Shown: piece after piece, positions 39,052 to 49,030 of the stretch
Numbering within the stretch: position 1 is the first letter of the stretch
Layout: each line of letters starts with the position of its first letter
Source of the DNA: VMDJ01 sp038144195
GTDB taxonomy: Bacteria; Pseudomonadota; Gammaproteobacteria; Chromatiales; Chromatiaceae
Assembly: GCA_038144195.1 (NCBI GenBank)
Contig: JAYQNH010000001.1
Location: 62,001-126,000 of the forward strand
DNA length: 64,000 nucleotides
Direction of reading: 5' to 3'
Program-made: the position numbers and the translations under genes
The notes under the pieces: generated by a model
What the model saw: the letters and a program-made list of their open reading frames with translations, nothing else
What the model was told of the DNA's origin: nothing
Databases searched by the model: none

Positions 39052-41187
39052 ATGCCCATTGAGTTAGATTCGCACGAATTTTTCTTGAACCGAGAGCTGA
39101 CTTGGCTGTCGTTTAACTCGCGGGTGCTCCATGAGGCTGCTGATGAGCGTAATCCGCTTTAGAGCGTTTAAAGTTCTTAGCGATCGTAAGTTCAAACCTC
39201 GATGAGTTTTTCATGAAACGCATCGGTAGCCTTAAGCGTAAGGTTGCGGCTGGGATTCAAGATAAATCAACGGACGGTTTAACTGCGCAGCAACAAATTG
39301 ATGCTTGTTATAACGCTATTCGCGAACAAGAGTTGCGACAACGTGAGCTATTAAAGGTTCTGCGTGAGCAGTTGGTGACACATAATATTAAGATCGTCTC
39401 GTATGACGACGTCCCCACTGATCAAGGCATTTGGTTGCGTGAGTATTTCTACAGCGAAGTCTTTCCGCTGATTACACCGCAGTCATTTGATCCGAGTCAT
39501 CCGTTTCCCTTTATTTCTAATTACTCGCTTAATTTACTGGTCAAAGTGAAGAAGCAGGGTGAGTCGGCTGGTGATTCATTTGCCTACACGCGCATTAAGA
39601 TGCCCTTAGGTGAGGGGCTGCCGCGTTTTGTGCAAATTCCCGATACTTTTCATTTTCTTCCTTTAGAAGAATTGGTGAAGAAGCATCTCTATATGTTGAT
39701 GCCGCAGGTTGAGGTTGAAAATGCAGCCTTGTTCCGAGTCACAAGGAACATTCAAGCCGCGCGCGATGTAGATGAAACTGATGACTTGCTAGCGATGATC
39801 CAAAGTGAGCTGCGTGATCGTCATTTTGCGTCGATCGTGCGTGTTCAAGTTCAAGATGAAATTGATAGTACGGCACGTGGCATGTTGGCGGCTGAGCTTG
39901 GTCTTGATGAGCAATCTGATGTATTCAGTACCGGCTCAAGCTTAATGGCGCTGCGTGATCTTTTTGAGATTGCCGGCATTGATCGACCAGAGCTGCAAGA
40001 GAAACCTTTTAAGCCGCTCGATCCACCACAGTTTTCGCAAGCGACGAATATCTTTCATGCGATCCGTAATGATGGTCCTTTCATGGTTCATCATCCTTAT
40101 GATTCCTTCAAAACCTCGGTTGAGCGTTTCTTAAAAGAAGCAGCGCATGATCCGAAGGTGAAAGCAATCAAGATGACCTTGTATCGCACCTCAAGTGATA
40201 CCAAGGTCGTTGATTACCTGATTCAAGCAGCACAAAACCGTAAACAGGTTGCTGTGGTGGTGGAGTTAAAGGCGAGTTTTGATGAAGCGGCCAATATTCG
40301 TTGGGCAACGCGCTTAGAAGAGGCAGGCGTGCACGTTACATACGGTGTTATTGGTCTTAAAACGCACTCGAAGATCACTTTGGTTGTTCGAAAAGATTAC
40401 AACGGTCTGCAACGTTATCTACACATTGGTACGGGTAACTACCATGCGGGCACGGCGCGTTTGTATACCGACTTGGGTATTCTGACCAATGACAAACAGA
40501 TGGGCATTGATGCCACTGAGTTATTCAACTACCTAACAACCGGCTTTACGCCAGATCGTTTCTATCGCGAGTTACTACCTGCACCTAAGGTGCTAAAGAC
40601 TGCCTTACTGGCACGTATCGAGCGAGAGATTAAGCATCACACAACAGAATCGCCAGGTTTGATTCAGTTTAAGGTGAATGCTCTTGAAGATGCCGATATT
40701 ACAAAGGCACTTTACCGAGCGTGTCAGGCGGGCGTGTCAAGTTAATTTGATTGTGCGTGATAGCTGTCGTTTCTTGCCTGGCATTCCTGGTGTCTCGGAA
40801 AACGCCACGGTGATCAGTATTGTTGGGCGCTTCCTTGAGCATGCGCGTATCTTTTACTTTAAGAATAACGGTGATGAGGAATACCTCATCGGATCTGCCG
40901 ATGCGATGCAGCGTAATCTTGAAAGCCGTGTTGAGGTGGTTGCTCCGGTTAAAGCGCCAAAGCTACGTGAGGAGCTGCGCTTTATTCTTGATACACAGTT
41001 AAACGATTATCGCCAAGCGTGGGAAATGCGCGTTGATGGTACCTATGTGCAACGTCAACCTAGAAACAAAGACGAAGAGGTTGGCTGTCATCAGCGCATG
41101 ATAGATCGCTATACCGAGCGCAATAAAAAAGCCAAACGTTTCCAAACGGGTAAAACGCTTAAAAAGGTTGGCTCGGTTAAAGAGTAA
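39052..41187 (+). CDS. ppk: Polyphosphate kinase 1, two frameshifts
   Basis: Makes polyphosphate from ATP. It starts with FFLNRELTWLSFNSRVLHEA at ATG 39052; after a frame change near 39163 the text runs on through FLAIVSSNLDEFFMKRIGSL. The catalytic histidine region is GLKTHSKITLVVR, followed by LHIGTGNYHAGTARLYTDLG. A second change near 40735 precedes NLIVRDSCRFLPGIPGVSE. Reconstructed length is about 710 residues. The stop abuts that of the RND gene. Position beside ppx and pit groups polyphosphate turnover with phosphate import. Confidence 0.94.
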
Positions 41188-44100
41188 CTACACTTTATGA
41201 TTCGATAGCTTGAGGTAAACCGCAGGCACTACAAATAGTGTAAATAGGGTGCCGATGCCTAAGCCAGTGATAATCACCAAGCCAATACCATAACGACTCT
41301 CTGAGAAAGGACCTGTTGCCCATAGCAATGGCACCATCGCAACAAGCATTGAAACGGTGGTCATGAGGATAGGGCGTAGACGAACCTTTGCCGCTTCCTC
41401 GATCGCTTCTCGTTTCTGCATACCTTTTGTTGCAATCAATTGGTTAGCAAACTCTACAACCAATATGCCGTTTTTAGCGATAAGGCCGATCAGTGTGATT
41501 AAGCCCACTTGGGTAAAGATGTTGATGCTGGCAAACCCGGTGGTAATAAAGATCATCGCGCCTGCAATCGACATAGGCACAGATACAAGAATGATTAAGG
41601 GGTCACGCCAGCTTTCGAATTGCGCAGCCAAAACTAAATAAATGATGACTAAAGATAAGAAGAAGGTGGTGACCAGTGCGCTACCTTGCTGCATGAATTG
41701 GCGAGATTGGCCATCAAAGTCCCAGCGAACGTTATCGGGTAGGACTTCGCTGCCAAGTTGTTCAAGGTAAGCTAATGCATCACCCATGCTGAGCGTCGGG
41801 AACATGATGCCCTCAAGTGTCAGGCTGTTCATTTGATTGAACTGAGTGCGCTTGCTTGGGTTGATGGTCTGTTTAAAGCTAATCAATGTGGATAGCGGAA
41901 CGAGCTGACCGTTGCTAGATCGAACCGTGTAGCGGCCTATTGATTCAGGGTCATTAAGGAACTCGCGATCTGCTTGTGGAATGACTTTGTAGCTGCGTCC
42001 ATCAATGGTAAAGCGATTGGCGTAGTTTTCGCCCATCAGTCCAGAGAGGGCATCTCCAATATCTTTCATCGAGACGCCCATGGTGGCAGCCAGATCACGA
42101 TTGATCTCGATATTGGTGTTGGGGCGTGTGAAATCGAGACTTTTACGTAAGAAGATGAAGTTTCCGCTCTTCATCGCTTTGCCAATCATTTGTCCGGCGA
42201 GCGAATCCAGTGTCTTAAGGTCTGTATCAGAGGTCAGTACAAATTGAATCGGGAGGCCACGCGCACTACCAGGTAGCGTAGGGCGAGGGAACACGGCGGT
42301 TTGGAAGCCAGCGATCTTCGCAAGCTTGCCTTGGATCTCTGGCTGAACTTCAGATTGAGTTCGCTCACGTTCATTTGGCTTGCCCATCTTAAAGCCACCA
42401 AAGGTCACGCTAGGGTCGCCACGGAAGCCGATTAAGATAAAGCTTTTGTCGTACTCAGGTACGGATTCAAATTTAGCCAGAATATCTTTTACGTATAGCT
42501 CGTTATATTCACGCGTAGCAGTTTGCGGTGCCTTCGCTTGGAAGAACAAAATACTTTGGTCTTCAGTCGGCGCAAGCTCCTGTTTGCTGGTGATGAACAT
42601 CGCATAGATGCTGAGCAGTATTACCAAACCAAAGGTCAAAATAACCGCAGGGGTATCAAGAAGGCTGTGCAATAAGCGTTGGTAACTATCAGACAGCCGA
42701 TCAAAGAAGTGCTCAACCGACGTTTCAAAACGACCTTTGTTACCACTTGGCTTAAGCACATAGGCACTGACCATCGGCGAGAGTGTTAATGCGACAACGC
42801 CTGAGATAAGAACGGCACCCGCAAGCGAAAAGGCAAACTCAGTAAAGAGGGTGCCAACTAAACCACCCATGAAACCAATCGGTGCATAGACCGCAACCAG
42901 TGTAGTTGTCATCGCAATAATGGGGAGTCCTAACTCGCGAGCACCTAGGATGGCTGCATCGAGTTTCGATTTTCCTTCTTCGATGTGACGGTGCACGTTT
43001 TCAACCACCACGATGGCGTCATCCACCACCAAGCCAATCGCCAAGACCATCGCAAGTAGGGTGAGTAGGTTGATCGAGAAACCCATGGAGAGCATTAAGA
43101 AAGCGCCACCGATAAGTGACAGTGGCACTGCAAGTGCAGGGATTAATGCTGCTCTAAATGTACCCAAGGTTAGGAAGATAACGATCAGAACGATGATGAC
43201 TGCTTCACCAATGGTGCCGAAGACCTCATCAATCGAGTCTTGTATGAAGACGCTCGCATCGTAAGGAAGCGCAACAGATAGCCCTTCTGGGAACTGTTTC
43301 TCAAGCTCTGGGAGTAAGCCATGCACGCGCTTGGCGACATCAAGCGGGTTTTCACCGGGCGCAGGCTCGATACCGATAAAGATGGACGGAATGCCTCGGT
43401 ATAGCGTCATGCTGTCGTAGTCTTCGGTACCCAGCTCAATACGCGTGACATCAGAAAGGCGCACAAGTCTATCGCCTTGGTTAACAACAACCAGGTTTTT
43501 GAAGTCGTTGATGTCATTAATGGTGGTGTTGGCGCTGACATCGATACGAACGTTATCGCCTTTTAAATTACCGGGAGATGACAAAACATTGTTGCGACGT
43601 AGGGCAGTCATCACTTCATTGGTTGAGATGTTGTGCGCTTGCATCTCTTCAGGATTTAACCAGATGCGCGCAGCGTAATATTTATTGCCAATGGGGCGTG
43701 CTTTAGCGACACCTTTCAGTGCTTGTAGTTGTGGCTGTGCAACACGAACCAAGAAATCCGTGATTTGGGGTAGGGACATGCTCTCGCTGTAAAAAGCGAT
43801 ATACATCAGTGAAGTCGGATCTCCGACTTTAGCCTCAATGATCGGATCTTCGGCTTCAGCTGGTAGTTCACGTTTCTTACTTGAAACCTTGGCTTGGATG
43901 TCTGCCAATGCGGCATTGGCATCAACGCCTAAACGCATATTGGCTTCAATGGTGGATTTGCCTGTGACGCTGGTCGACATAATAAAGTCGATACCATCAG
44001 CTTCGGCTACCGCTTGCTGCAAGGGCTGGGTGATGAAGCCTTGAATTAGTTCGCTACTCGCACCGGGATACACCGTTGAAACAGTAACAACCGTGTTGGT

Positions 44101-44220
44101 GAGCTTTGGAAACATGCGCGTATCCAAAGCAAAGATAGATCGAATACCAACAACAAGGATGAGCAAGCTAATCACGCTTGCGAGAACAGGGCGACGAATA
44201 AAGATGTCAGTAAAGCGCAT
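41188..44220 (-). CDS. RND-family efflux transporter, inner-membrane subunit (HAE1 type)
   Basis: A 1010-residue proton-driven efflux pump. It shows N-terminal FTDIFIRRPVLASVISLLI, the porter domains, and twelve membrane helices with the proton-relay pair in LAIGLVVDDAIVVVENV. The N-terminal half is repeated in the C-terminal half, as in AcrB. It is intact and five bases downstream of its adaptor gene. No outer-membrane TolC partner gene is near. Substrates cannot be inferred. Confidence 0.93.
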   Translation of the reverse strand: MRFTDIFIRRPVLASVISLLILVVGIRSIFALDTRMFPKLTNTVVTVSTVYPGASSELIQGFITQPLQQAVAEADGIDFIMSTSVTGKSTIEANMRLGVDANAALADIQAKVSSKKRELPAEAEDPIIEAKVGDPTSLMYIAFYSESMSLPQITDFLVRVAQPQLQALKGVAKARPIGNKYYAARIWLNPEEMQAHNISTNEVMTALRRNNVLSSPGNLKGDNVRIDVSANTTINDINDFKNLVVVNQGDRLVRLSDVTRIELGTEDYDSMTLYRGIPSIFIGIEPAPGENPLDVAKRVHGLLPELEKQFPEGLSVALPYDASVFIQDSIDEVFGTIGEAVIIVLIVIFLTLGTFRAALIPALAVPLSLIGGAFLMLSMGFSINLLTLLAMVLAIGLVVDDAIVVVENVHRHIEEGKSKLDAAILGARELGLPIIAMTTTLVAVYAPIGFMGGLVGTLFTEFAFSLAGAVLISGVVALTLSPMVSAYVLKPSGNKGRFETSVEHFFDRLSDSYQRLLHSLLDTPAVILTFGLVILLSIYAMFITSKQELAPTEDQSILFFQAKAPQTATREYNELYVKDILAKFESVPEYDKSFILIGFRGDPSVTFGGFKMGKPNERERTQSEVQPEIQGKLAKIAGFQTAVFPRPTLPGSARGLPIQFVLTSDTDLKTLDSLAGQMIGKAMKSGNFIFLRKSLDFTRPNTNIEINRDLAATMGVSMKDIGDALSGLMGENYANRFTIDGRSYKVIPQADREFLNDPESIGRYTVRSSNGQLVPLSTLISFKQTINPSKRTQFNQMNSLTLEGIMFPTLSMGDALAYLEQLGSEVLPDNVRWDFDGQSRQFMQQGSALVTTFFLSLVIIYLVLAAQFESWRDPLIILVSVPMSIAGAMIFITTGFASINIFTQVGLITLIGLIAKNGILVVEFANQLIATKGMQKREAIEEAAKVRLRPILMTTVSMLVAMVPLLWATGPFSESRYGIGLVIITGLGIGTLFTLFVVPAVYLKLSNHKV

Positions 44221-44225
44221 GATGC

Positions 44226-45303
44226 TTACTTCTTAGTCGCTGGCTTCAAAGTGTTATCAATGGTCACTGCCATGCCTTGGCGTAGTTTGACGTGACCTGT
44301 CAGTACAACTTGTTCGCCCGCTTTTAAGCCGTCTTTTATGATGACCTTGTCACCAATCACATCACCGGTAGTAACAGCTTTTTGTATCACGCTTAGTTTG
44401 TCGTCTTTGCTGGTGATCAAAAAGACTGAGTCACCATAGGGTGCATATGAAATGGCTAGGCGAGGAAGCGTGAGTACCTCTAAAGTGCTGCCTTGTGCAA
44501 TCGTGAGTTGAGCTGACATGCCGGTTTTTAAAACGCCATTTGGATTGTCGAATGATGCTCTGACGCGCACTAAACGAGTCGTTGAGTCTAAGGCGCTATC
44601 AATCGCATCAATTTTTCCGCTGTACTCTTTACCCAGGCTGGTCGCTGTAACACTAGCGCCTTGAGTTAGGTTTTGAGCATCAGCTGCGTTTACATTGAAA
44701 TCAAGATAGATGGGATTGCTGTCTTGCAATTGAACAATCTCAGTACCTACAGGCAGATATTGGCCAACGCTGACATTGCGAATACCGGCTTTGCCTGCAA
44801 AGGGTGCGCTAATCGCTTTTTGTGACAAGCGTACTTGTTGTGAGATGATCTGAGCATTCGCGCTGGCTAGCTTAACTTCAGCCATGTCGATTTGAGCTTG
44901 TGAAACAACCTGTGACTGACGCAGTTTCGAGAAACGCTCAAAGTCTAACTTAGCGAGTTTTTGTTGTGCTTTAAGTTCTACAAGCTTTGCTTGGTCTTCG
45001 GTATCTTCTAGCTGAATAAGAATATCGCCTTTGTTAACAGAGTTGCCCGATGTAAATGCGATGCGTTTAACTGTGCCGGGTAGTTCGTTTCGGATAATGA
45101 CATTCTGGTTGGCGTAAAAGGTACCAACTGTTTTTAGCGTAGGTTGCCAAGATTGAAGAGTTGCTTGCGTGCTCGTGACGACAGCAGGAGGCGGAGCTTT
45201 TTTTGATCGCGCTCAAGCCTTTCATCTGCTGTGATTTCACAAATGCGATGCCGCCAAATAGAACCACTAAGGCTATGGCAAGAATGGCAAAACGTTTCAG
45301 CAT
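44226..45303 (-). CDS. RND efflux periplasmic adaptor (membrane fusion protein), frameshifted
   Basis: Adaptor joining the RND pump to an outer-membrane channel. It begins with a single membrane anchor (MLKRFAILAIALVVLFGGIA), then a frame change at a seven-base A-run near 45200. After it come the barrel-sandwich text (NVIIRNELPGTVKRIAFTSG), a short alpha-hairpin (KLAKLDFERFSKLRQS), the returning lipoyl half (ISAPFAGKAGIRNVSVGQYL) and beta-barrel domains. About 358 residues after correction. It precedes and pairs with the RND gene. Confidence 0.92.
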
Positions 45304-45390
45304 GGCGGGCTCCCCGGTACGCATCGCAATGAGCTAAAAAACTTAACTAGATTACTGGCTTTAATGAGCAAGGAATAGGGGTTTGAGCAC

Positions 45391-45414
45391 AAAAAAGCCC
45401 CCTTCAAGCGGTCT
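45391..45414 (-). terminator. Imperfect terminator-like hairpin after the copper chaperone gene
   Basis: On the minus strand an interrupted stem (AAGACCGC with GGGGGCTT, mismatched twice) is followed by six T. It fits the end of the copper chaperone transcript, but the mismatches weaken it; changed bases in the sequence could explain them. Confidence 0.45.
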
Positions 45415-45433
45415 TTGATGAGCTTTAGATGAT

Positions 45434-45944
45434 TTACCAGCCGAGTCGGAATTGACCGTCTTTTGAATCCATCTTCATGCCATCTGTTTTGTGCTTCATA
45501 TTGCCTGAATGATTCATGCCATGCTCAGCCATCAAGATTTTTTACCGGAATGCTCAAGAATTGGGTGTCACCGTTGCTAAAGCGAAGATCAACTTTGATA
45601 TGCATGCCTTCACGAAGCGGTTCTTTAAGGCCAAGCAGCATCACATGAAGACCACCAGGCTTTAGTTCGGTTGAACCATGTCCTGCCACATCAATTGCGT
45701 CAACTTGGCGCATACGCATCACACCCATGTGGTGTTCGTGATTGTGTAGTTCGACAACATCCGCTGCTGAGCTACTTGCGCTAACTAATTTGATCGCCTC
45801 TGAGCCATCGTTATGAATGGTCATGAAGGCTGCGCTATTAATTGCGCCGGGCGGGGTGGCTCTGGCGTAAGCATTTTCAACAAGAACATCTGCGTATGAA
45901 GAAAAGGACAGGGCGGCGATTGCCAAAAGGGATAACAGGCGCAT
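45434..45944 (-). CDS. Periplasmic copper chaperone PCu(A)C family, frameshifted
   Basis: Delivers copper to cytochrome oxidase or other cuproproteins in the periplasm. Signal peptide MRLLSLLAIAALSFSSYA is followed by a cupredoxin-like fold with the copper ligands in ELHNHEHHMGVMRMRQV and GGLHVML. The frame closes at 45525, but in another frame a histidine/methionine-rich tail (MAEHGMNHSGNMKHK, then DGMKMDS) runs to TAA 45434. Start ATG 45944 has GGAG six bases upstream. The tail adds a second likely copper site. Confidence 0.88.
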
Positions 45945-46154
45945 TAAGAACTCCAAGCGTCAAACTAATTAGATTTTATCACGATTAAAGCTGTTAGTGG
46001 ACATGCCAGCCGATGTAAAGTATAAAATTTTATATATTTAAAACAGTAATTTAAGAGTTAATTATAATGTAATTTATATTTTACTGTCGACTAAATTTTA
46101 ACCTTTAACTGAATTTTAATATTCATCTTCAACTAGCTGTTTTATATTGAATTA
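45945..46154. other. AT-rich intergenic region
   Basis: Between the copper chaperone and the SUMF-like gene the sequence is markedly AT-rich, with long runs of A/T (46020-46140). I see no gene, terminator or Pho box in it; it probably holds divergent promoters. Base composition differs from the flanking genes. Confidence 0.5.
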
Positions 46155-46819
46155 ATGAAAAATCAAGCAACGATTTCTTTACTCATTCTATTTCCATCAA
46201 TAGTAGTGGCTGACAAGGTTCAAATTGATGGATTCTCCATAGATAGTACTGAGGTCACGGTTGGTGCTTTCAAAAAGTATGCAGACGCAAGTGGCTTTAA
46301 AACTCAGGCTGAGCTTGCAGGCGGCGGCTACGAATGGGGTTTTGGGTGGGAGCGTAGATCCGGGTGGACATACAAGGAACCACAAGGGCAATTGGCAAGT
46401 GATGACGAGCCTGTTGTGCATATTACATGGGATGAGGCTAATGATTACTGCAACTATCTAGGCGGTAAATTGCAAGCAAACGGGAATGGTCGTTAGCTGC
46501 CTATACAGAGACTAGGGCAATACCTTCTGACGGTTTTGTGCGCGGTGAGTCTTATCAATACCCAGTGGGTAATTCACCAGTTGGAATGAATAACAATAAA
46601 TCCCATCACTTGCCTGTTGGTAAAACCAAAAAAGGTGTTAACGGCTTATATGACATGGGCGGAAATGTTTGGGAGTGGTTGTCCGATCGTGATGGAAATG
46701 AAGCGTTAACTGCTGGTGGTAGTTGGTGGTATGGACCACACAAAACACAAATTGAAGGCATGCAATTTAAACCAGCTTCCTTTTACGCTGTCTATGTAGG
46801 ATTTCGTTGCGCTTACTGA
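46155..46819 (+). CDS. Exported SUMF1/FGE-like domain protein of unknown role, frameshifted
   Basis: A short formylglycine-generating-enzyme-like protein (about 221 residues). Signal peptide MKNQATISLLILFPSIVVA is followed by family text: IDSTEVTVGAFKKYADASGF, PVVHITWDEANDYC, and GLYDMGGNVWEWLSDRDG with GGSWWYG and the terminal GFRCAY. A frameshift near 46480 precedes EWSLAAYTETRAIP. The paired cysteines that bind copper in true FGE are not seen between GGSWWYG and GFRCAY, so sulfatase activation is unlikely; members of this fold also act as binding domains or non-haem iron enzymes. Confidence 0.8.
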
Positions 46820-46911
46820 TTGTTTTGGCTTTTATTCATGTGATTTGAGACATTTAAGTTGTTGCTTTTTTTGCTGATAACTTACTAATTTCAAGTTTGA
46901 TATTACGTTTT

Positions 46912-47169
46912 ATGAAAGACGCAAAACCCCATGTCGCGCTATGCCTCAATGATCCTGATGTTGTTAGGGTTCTATCAAGCCGTTTAGAGGCAGACTTTAA
47001 GGTCAGTTTTGCTCATAGCATTGATCGTCTGCATTCAATTTCACTTTCGAGTTCTCTTTTTGATCCAACCGTTGTTTCTGCCTTCTTATCTGCAAGAAGT
47101 GATGTCGAATTCCTAATTGAGCACTGGAGCGAGATTGATGAGAAACGGGCGTCTGAAAGAGCCCATTAA
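46912..47169 (+). CDS. Hypothetical protein, 85 residues
   Basis: I do not recognise this protein. It reads MKDAKPHVALCLNDPDVVRV then a hydrophobic/serine stretch (LHSISLSSSLFDPTVVSAFL) and an acidic end. The first part loosely resembles a receiver-domain strand-helix start, but no phosphoacceptor pattern follows. Ribosome binding sequence is poor. It stands alone in an AT-rich area between two clear genes, so it may be a remnant or spurious. Confidence 0.35.
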   Translation: MKDAKPHVALCLNDPDVVRVLSSRLEADFKVSFAHSIDRLHSISLSSSLFDPTVVSAFLSARSDVEFLIEHWSEIDEKRASERAH

Positions 47170-47293
47170 GTCTTATTGCTACCCTGGGCTGGATACCCCT
47201 TAGTGCGCATAATACATATTATGTTAAATAGTATATCCAGGCTTCAAATCCGATATTTAAATGGTCCCTCCTATCTCTTTGCTGGCAGTTTGT

Positions 47294-48121
47294 TTAATGC
47301 GCCATCAGAACAGGAACAATCATTGATTCCAATAGTTTTCGGGTGACGCTACCAAATATTTTCTGTCGTAGGCTTGGTGTGCCGTGGCCACCAATAACAA
47401 CAAAATCGATACTGCGATCCACAATCTCATTTTGTATGACTGTCGATACGAGCGCGTCTCCTGGGGTCACACGAGAGACATCAATACTGATGCCATGACG
47501 TCCGAGGTGCTTGGCAAGTTCATCCGTTTGGACGTCGCTTTTGCTCTCTTTTTGTTTTTGGCTCTCAACGATAAGTACGGTTGTTTCTTTGGCGCGTTTC
47601 AGTAATGGAATGGCGTCATGAATGGCTCGCGCAGATGCCGGTGTTCCGTCATAGGAGATCATGGCTTTATCCAAAGAGCCGCGTTTGGTGCCTATGTATG
47701 GCATAAACAATATAGGGCGACCGCTGTACAAGATGACCTCTTCCGAGAAAGCCAGCATTTGAGTGTAATTGCGGCTGTCATGTCCTGGTTGAGGCAAGAT
47801 GATTAGGTCGTTGTTGCGACCTAAGTGTGCCATTTTATTTGCGCTGGTGTCAGCGCCGCCCGGAATGGTAAACGCCTCAAAACTAATACCCGATGCTTCT
47901 GCAATATGTTTAAATGACTCGATAAGCTCTTTTTCTTTCTCAATACACTCGGCTTGAATCTGTATCTCATTCGTCGTGATCATGTATTGCGGTTTGAGAG
48001 ATTCAAGCGATACAGCTGTCAGATGTGCGTTATGAGTCTTGGCGATGGTAATCGCAGTATTGATGCGGTCAGCATTACTTTTCCCGTCATCGAGAAGAAG
48101 CTGAATTGATTTATAACTCAC
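47294..48121 (-). CDS. Universal stress protein, tandem UspA domains
   Basis: About 275 residues with two Usp folds. The second has the nucleotide-binding-like pattern VIGGHGTPSLRQKIFGSVTRKLL. The N-terminal repeat (LLDDGKSNADRINTAITIA) is degenerate. GTG 48121 lies about eight bases from an AGGG site; a TTG at 48127 is an alternative start. Role in stress survival is by family only. Confidence 0.85.
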   Translation of the reverse strand: MSYKSIQLLLDDGKSNADRINTAITIAKTHNAHLTAVSLESLKPQYMITTNEIQIQAECIEKEKELIESFKHIAEASGISFEAFTIPGGADTSANKMAHLGRNNDLIILPQPGHDSRNYTQMLAFSEEVILYSGRPILFMPYIGTKRGSLDKAMISYDGTPASARAIHDAIPLLKRAKETTVLIVESQKQKESKSDVQTDELAKHLGRHGISIDVSRVTPGDALVSTVIQNEIVDRSIDFVVIGGHGTPSLRQKIFGSVTRKLLESMIVPVLMAH

Positions 48122-48134
48122 AGACAAGCCCTAT

Positions 48135-48362
48135 TTATTCTTGTGTGGGTTTAGGTAACAACTCCGGTGAAAAAACCTGTTTGATTTGATGAAGCTGTTC
48201 ATCAGTTGCAGCTGTTAACGATGATGCTTCAGTGCGGTAAGCTGCTGGTGTCATCCAATCAGGAAGATACTCAACGGGAATAACAGCCTTTAGATAGATA
48301 AAGATCGCGACTGCAAGCAGTGTCCAAAAGAGGCCTTTTTTATATCGAGTCGCGGTGTTCAT
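48135..48362 (-). CDS. Small single-pass membrane protein, 75 residues, unknown
   Basis: A basic start (MNTATRYKKG) is followed by one membrane helix (LFWTLLAVAIFIYLKAVIPV) and a charged tail. I do not recognise a family. The ATG shares a base with the upstream stop (TAATG), so it is co-translated with the Sel1/SH3 gene and may act with it at the inner membrane. Confidence 0.6.
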   Translation of the reverse strand: MNTATRYKKGLFWTLLAVAIFIYLKAVIPVEYLPDWMTPAAYRTEASSLTAATDEQLHQIKQVFSPELLPKPTQE

Positions 48363-49030
48363 TATTTGAAAGAAGTTAACAGTAAACGGTAAACCCAAGC
48401 GACATGAGACTGCTCATCATCACCGGAATATTTAATTTGTAGCCAATCACCTTTGCGGCCGATGACGTGAACCTCGGTGGTTTTAGTCAGCTTGCCAACG
48501 ATCTTTGATTTGGTGGATGGCTTTTCACGTACGTTAATTCGGTCGCGGGTCACCGTTGCTTGCCAACCAAACCATTCTTTGTCGATGAGCTCAGGGTGAA
48601 GTTTTATCAGATCAACTCGAGAGTCTAAGTTGATTTTCGCAAGCATTTCACGCGAGTCTTCATGACCGGCATCTGCGGCTTTAATAAATAAGTCAGTCGC
48701 TTCTTTGATGCTCTCACTATCTATGTCGCCAGAGACAATGGCAAAGCCTAAGGCAAACTGAGCATCATGATGATCTTGTGATGCGGCTAAGCGCCACCAG
48801 TAAGCAGCCATGGAAGGGTCCACATGCATACCTAGACCGTTGGCATAAAGCCATCCCAAATTATATTGGGCATCAGCATCGCCACGTTTGGCGAGTGGCT
48901 TCCAATTACAGTAAGCCTCGGCATAATGGCCAGACTGCATAGCAGCTGCCGCTTTGTCATCGTTAGGAAAGCTAAAGCTAGATGCATTAGCCGAGAGCAA
49001 GCAGCTAATTGCGAGTAATCGTTTGATCAT
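48362..49030 (-). CDS. Exported Sel1-repeat and SH3 domain protein
   Basis: Signal peptide (about residues 1-20) followed by two or three Sel1-like helical repeats (GDADAQYNLGWLYANGLGM and relatives) and a C-terminal bacterial SH3 domain (TRDRINVREKPSTKSKIVGK). Such proteins often bind peptidoglycan or scaffold partners in the periplasm. It overlaps the mtiP stop and the next small membrane gene, so these form one operon with hpt and mtiP. Confidence 0.82.
   Translation of the reverse strand: MIKRLLAISCLLSANASSFSFPNDDKAAAAMQSGHYAEAYCNWKPLAKRGDADAQYNLGWLYANGLGMHVDPSMAAYWWRLAASQDHHDAQFALGFAIVSGDIDSESIKEATDLFIKAADAGHEDSREMLAKINLDSRVDLIKLHPELIDKEWFGWQATVTRDRINVREKPSTKSKIVGKLTKTTEVHVIGRKGDWLQIKYSGDDEQSHVAWVYRLLLTSFK

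Noticed and set aside
46155..46819. Formylglycine-generating enzyme that activates sulfatases
   Set aside because: The copper-binding cysteine pair is not visible and no sulfatase gene is near.
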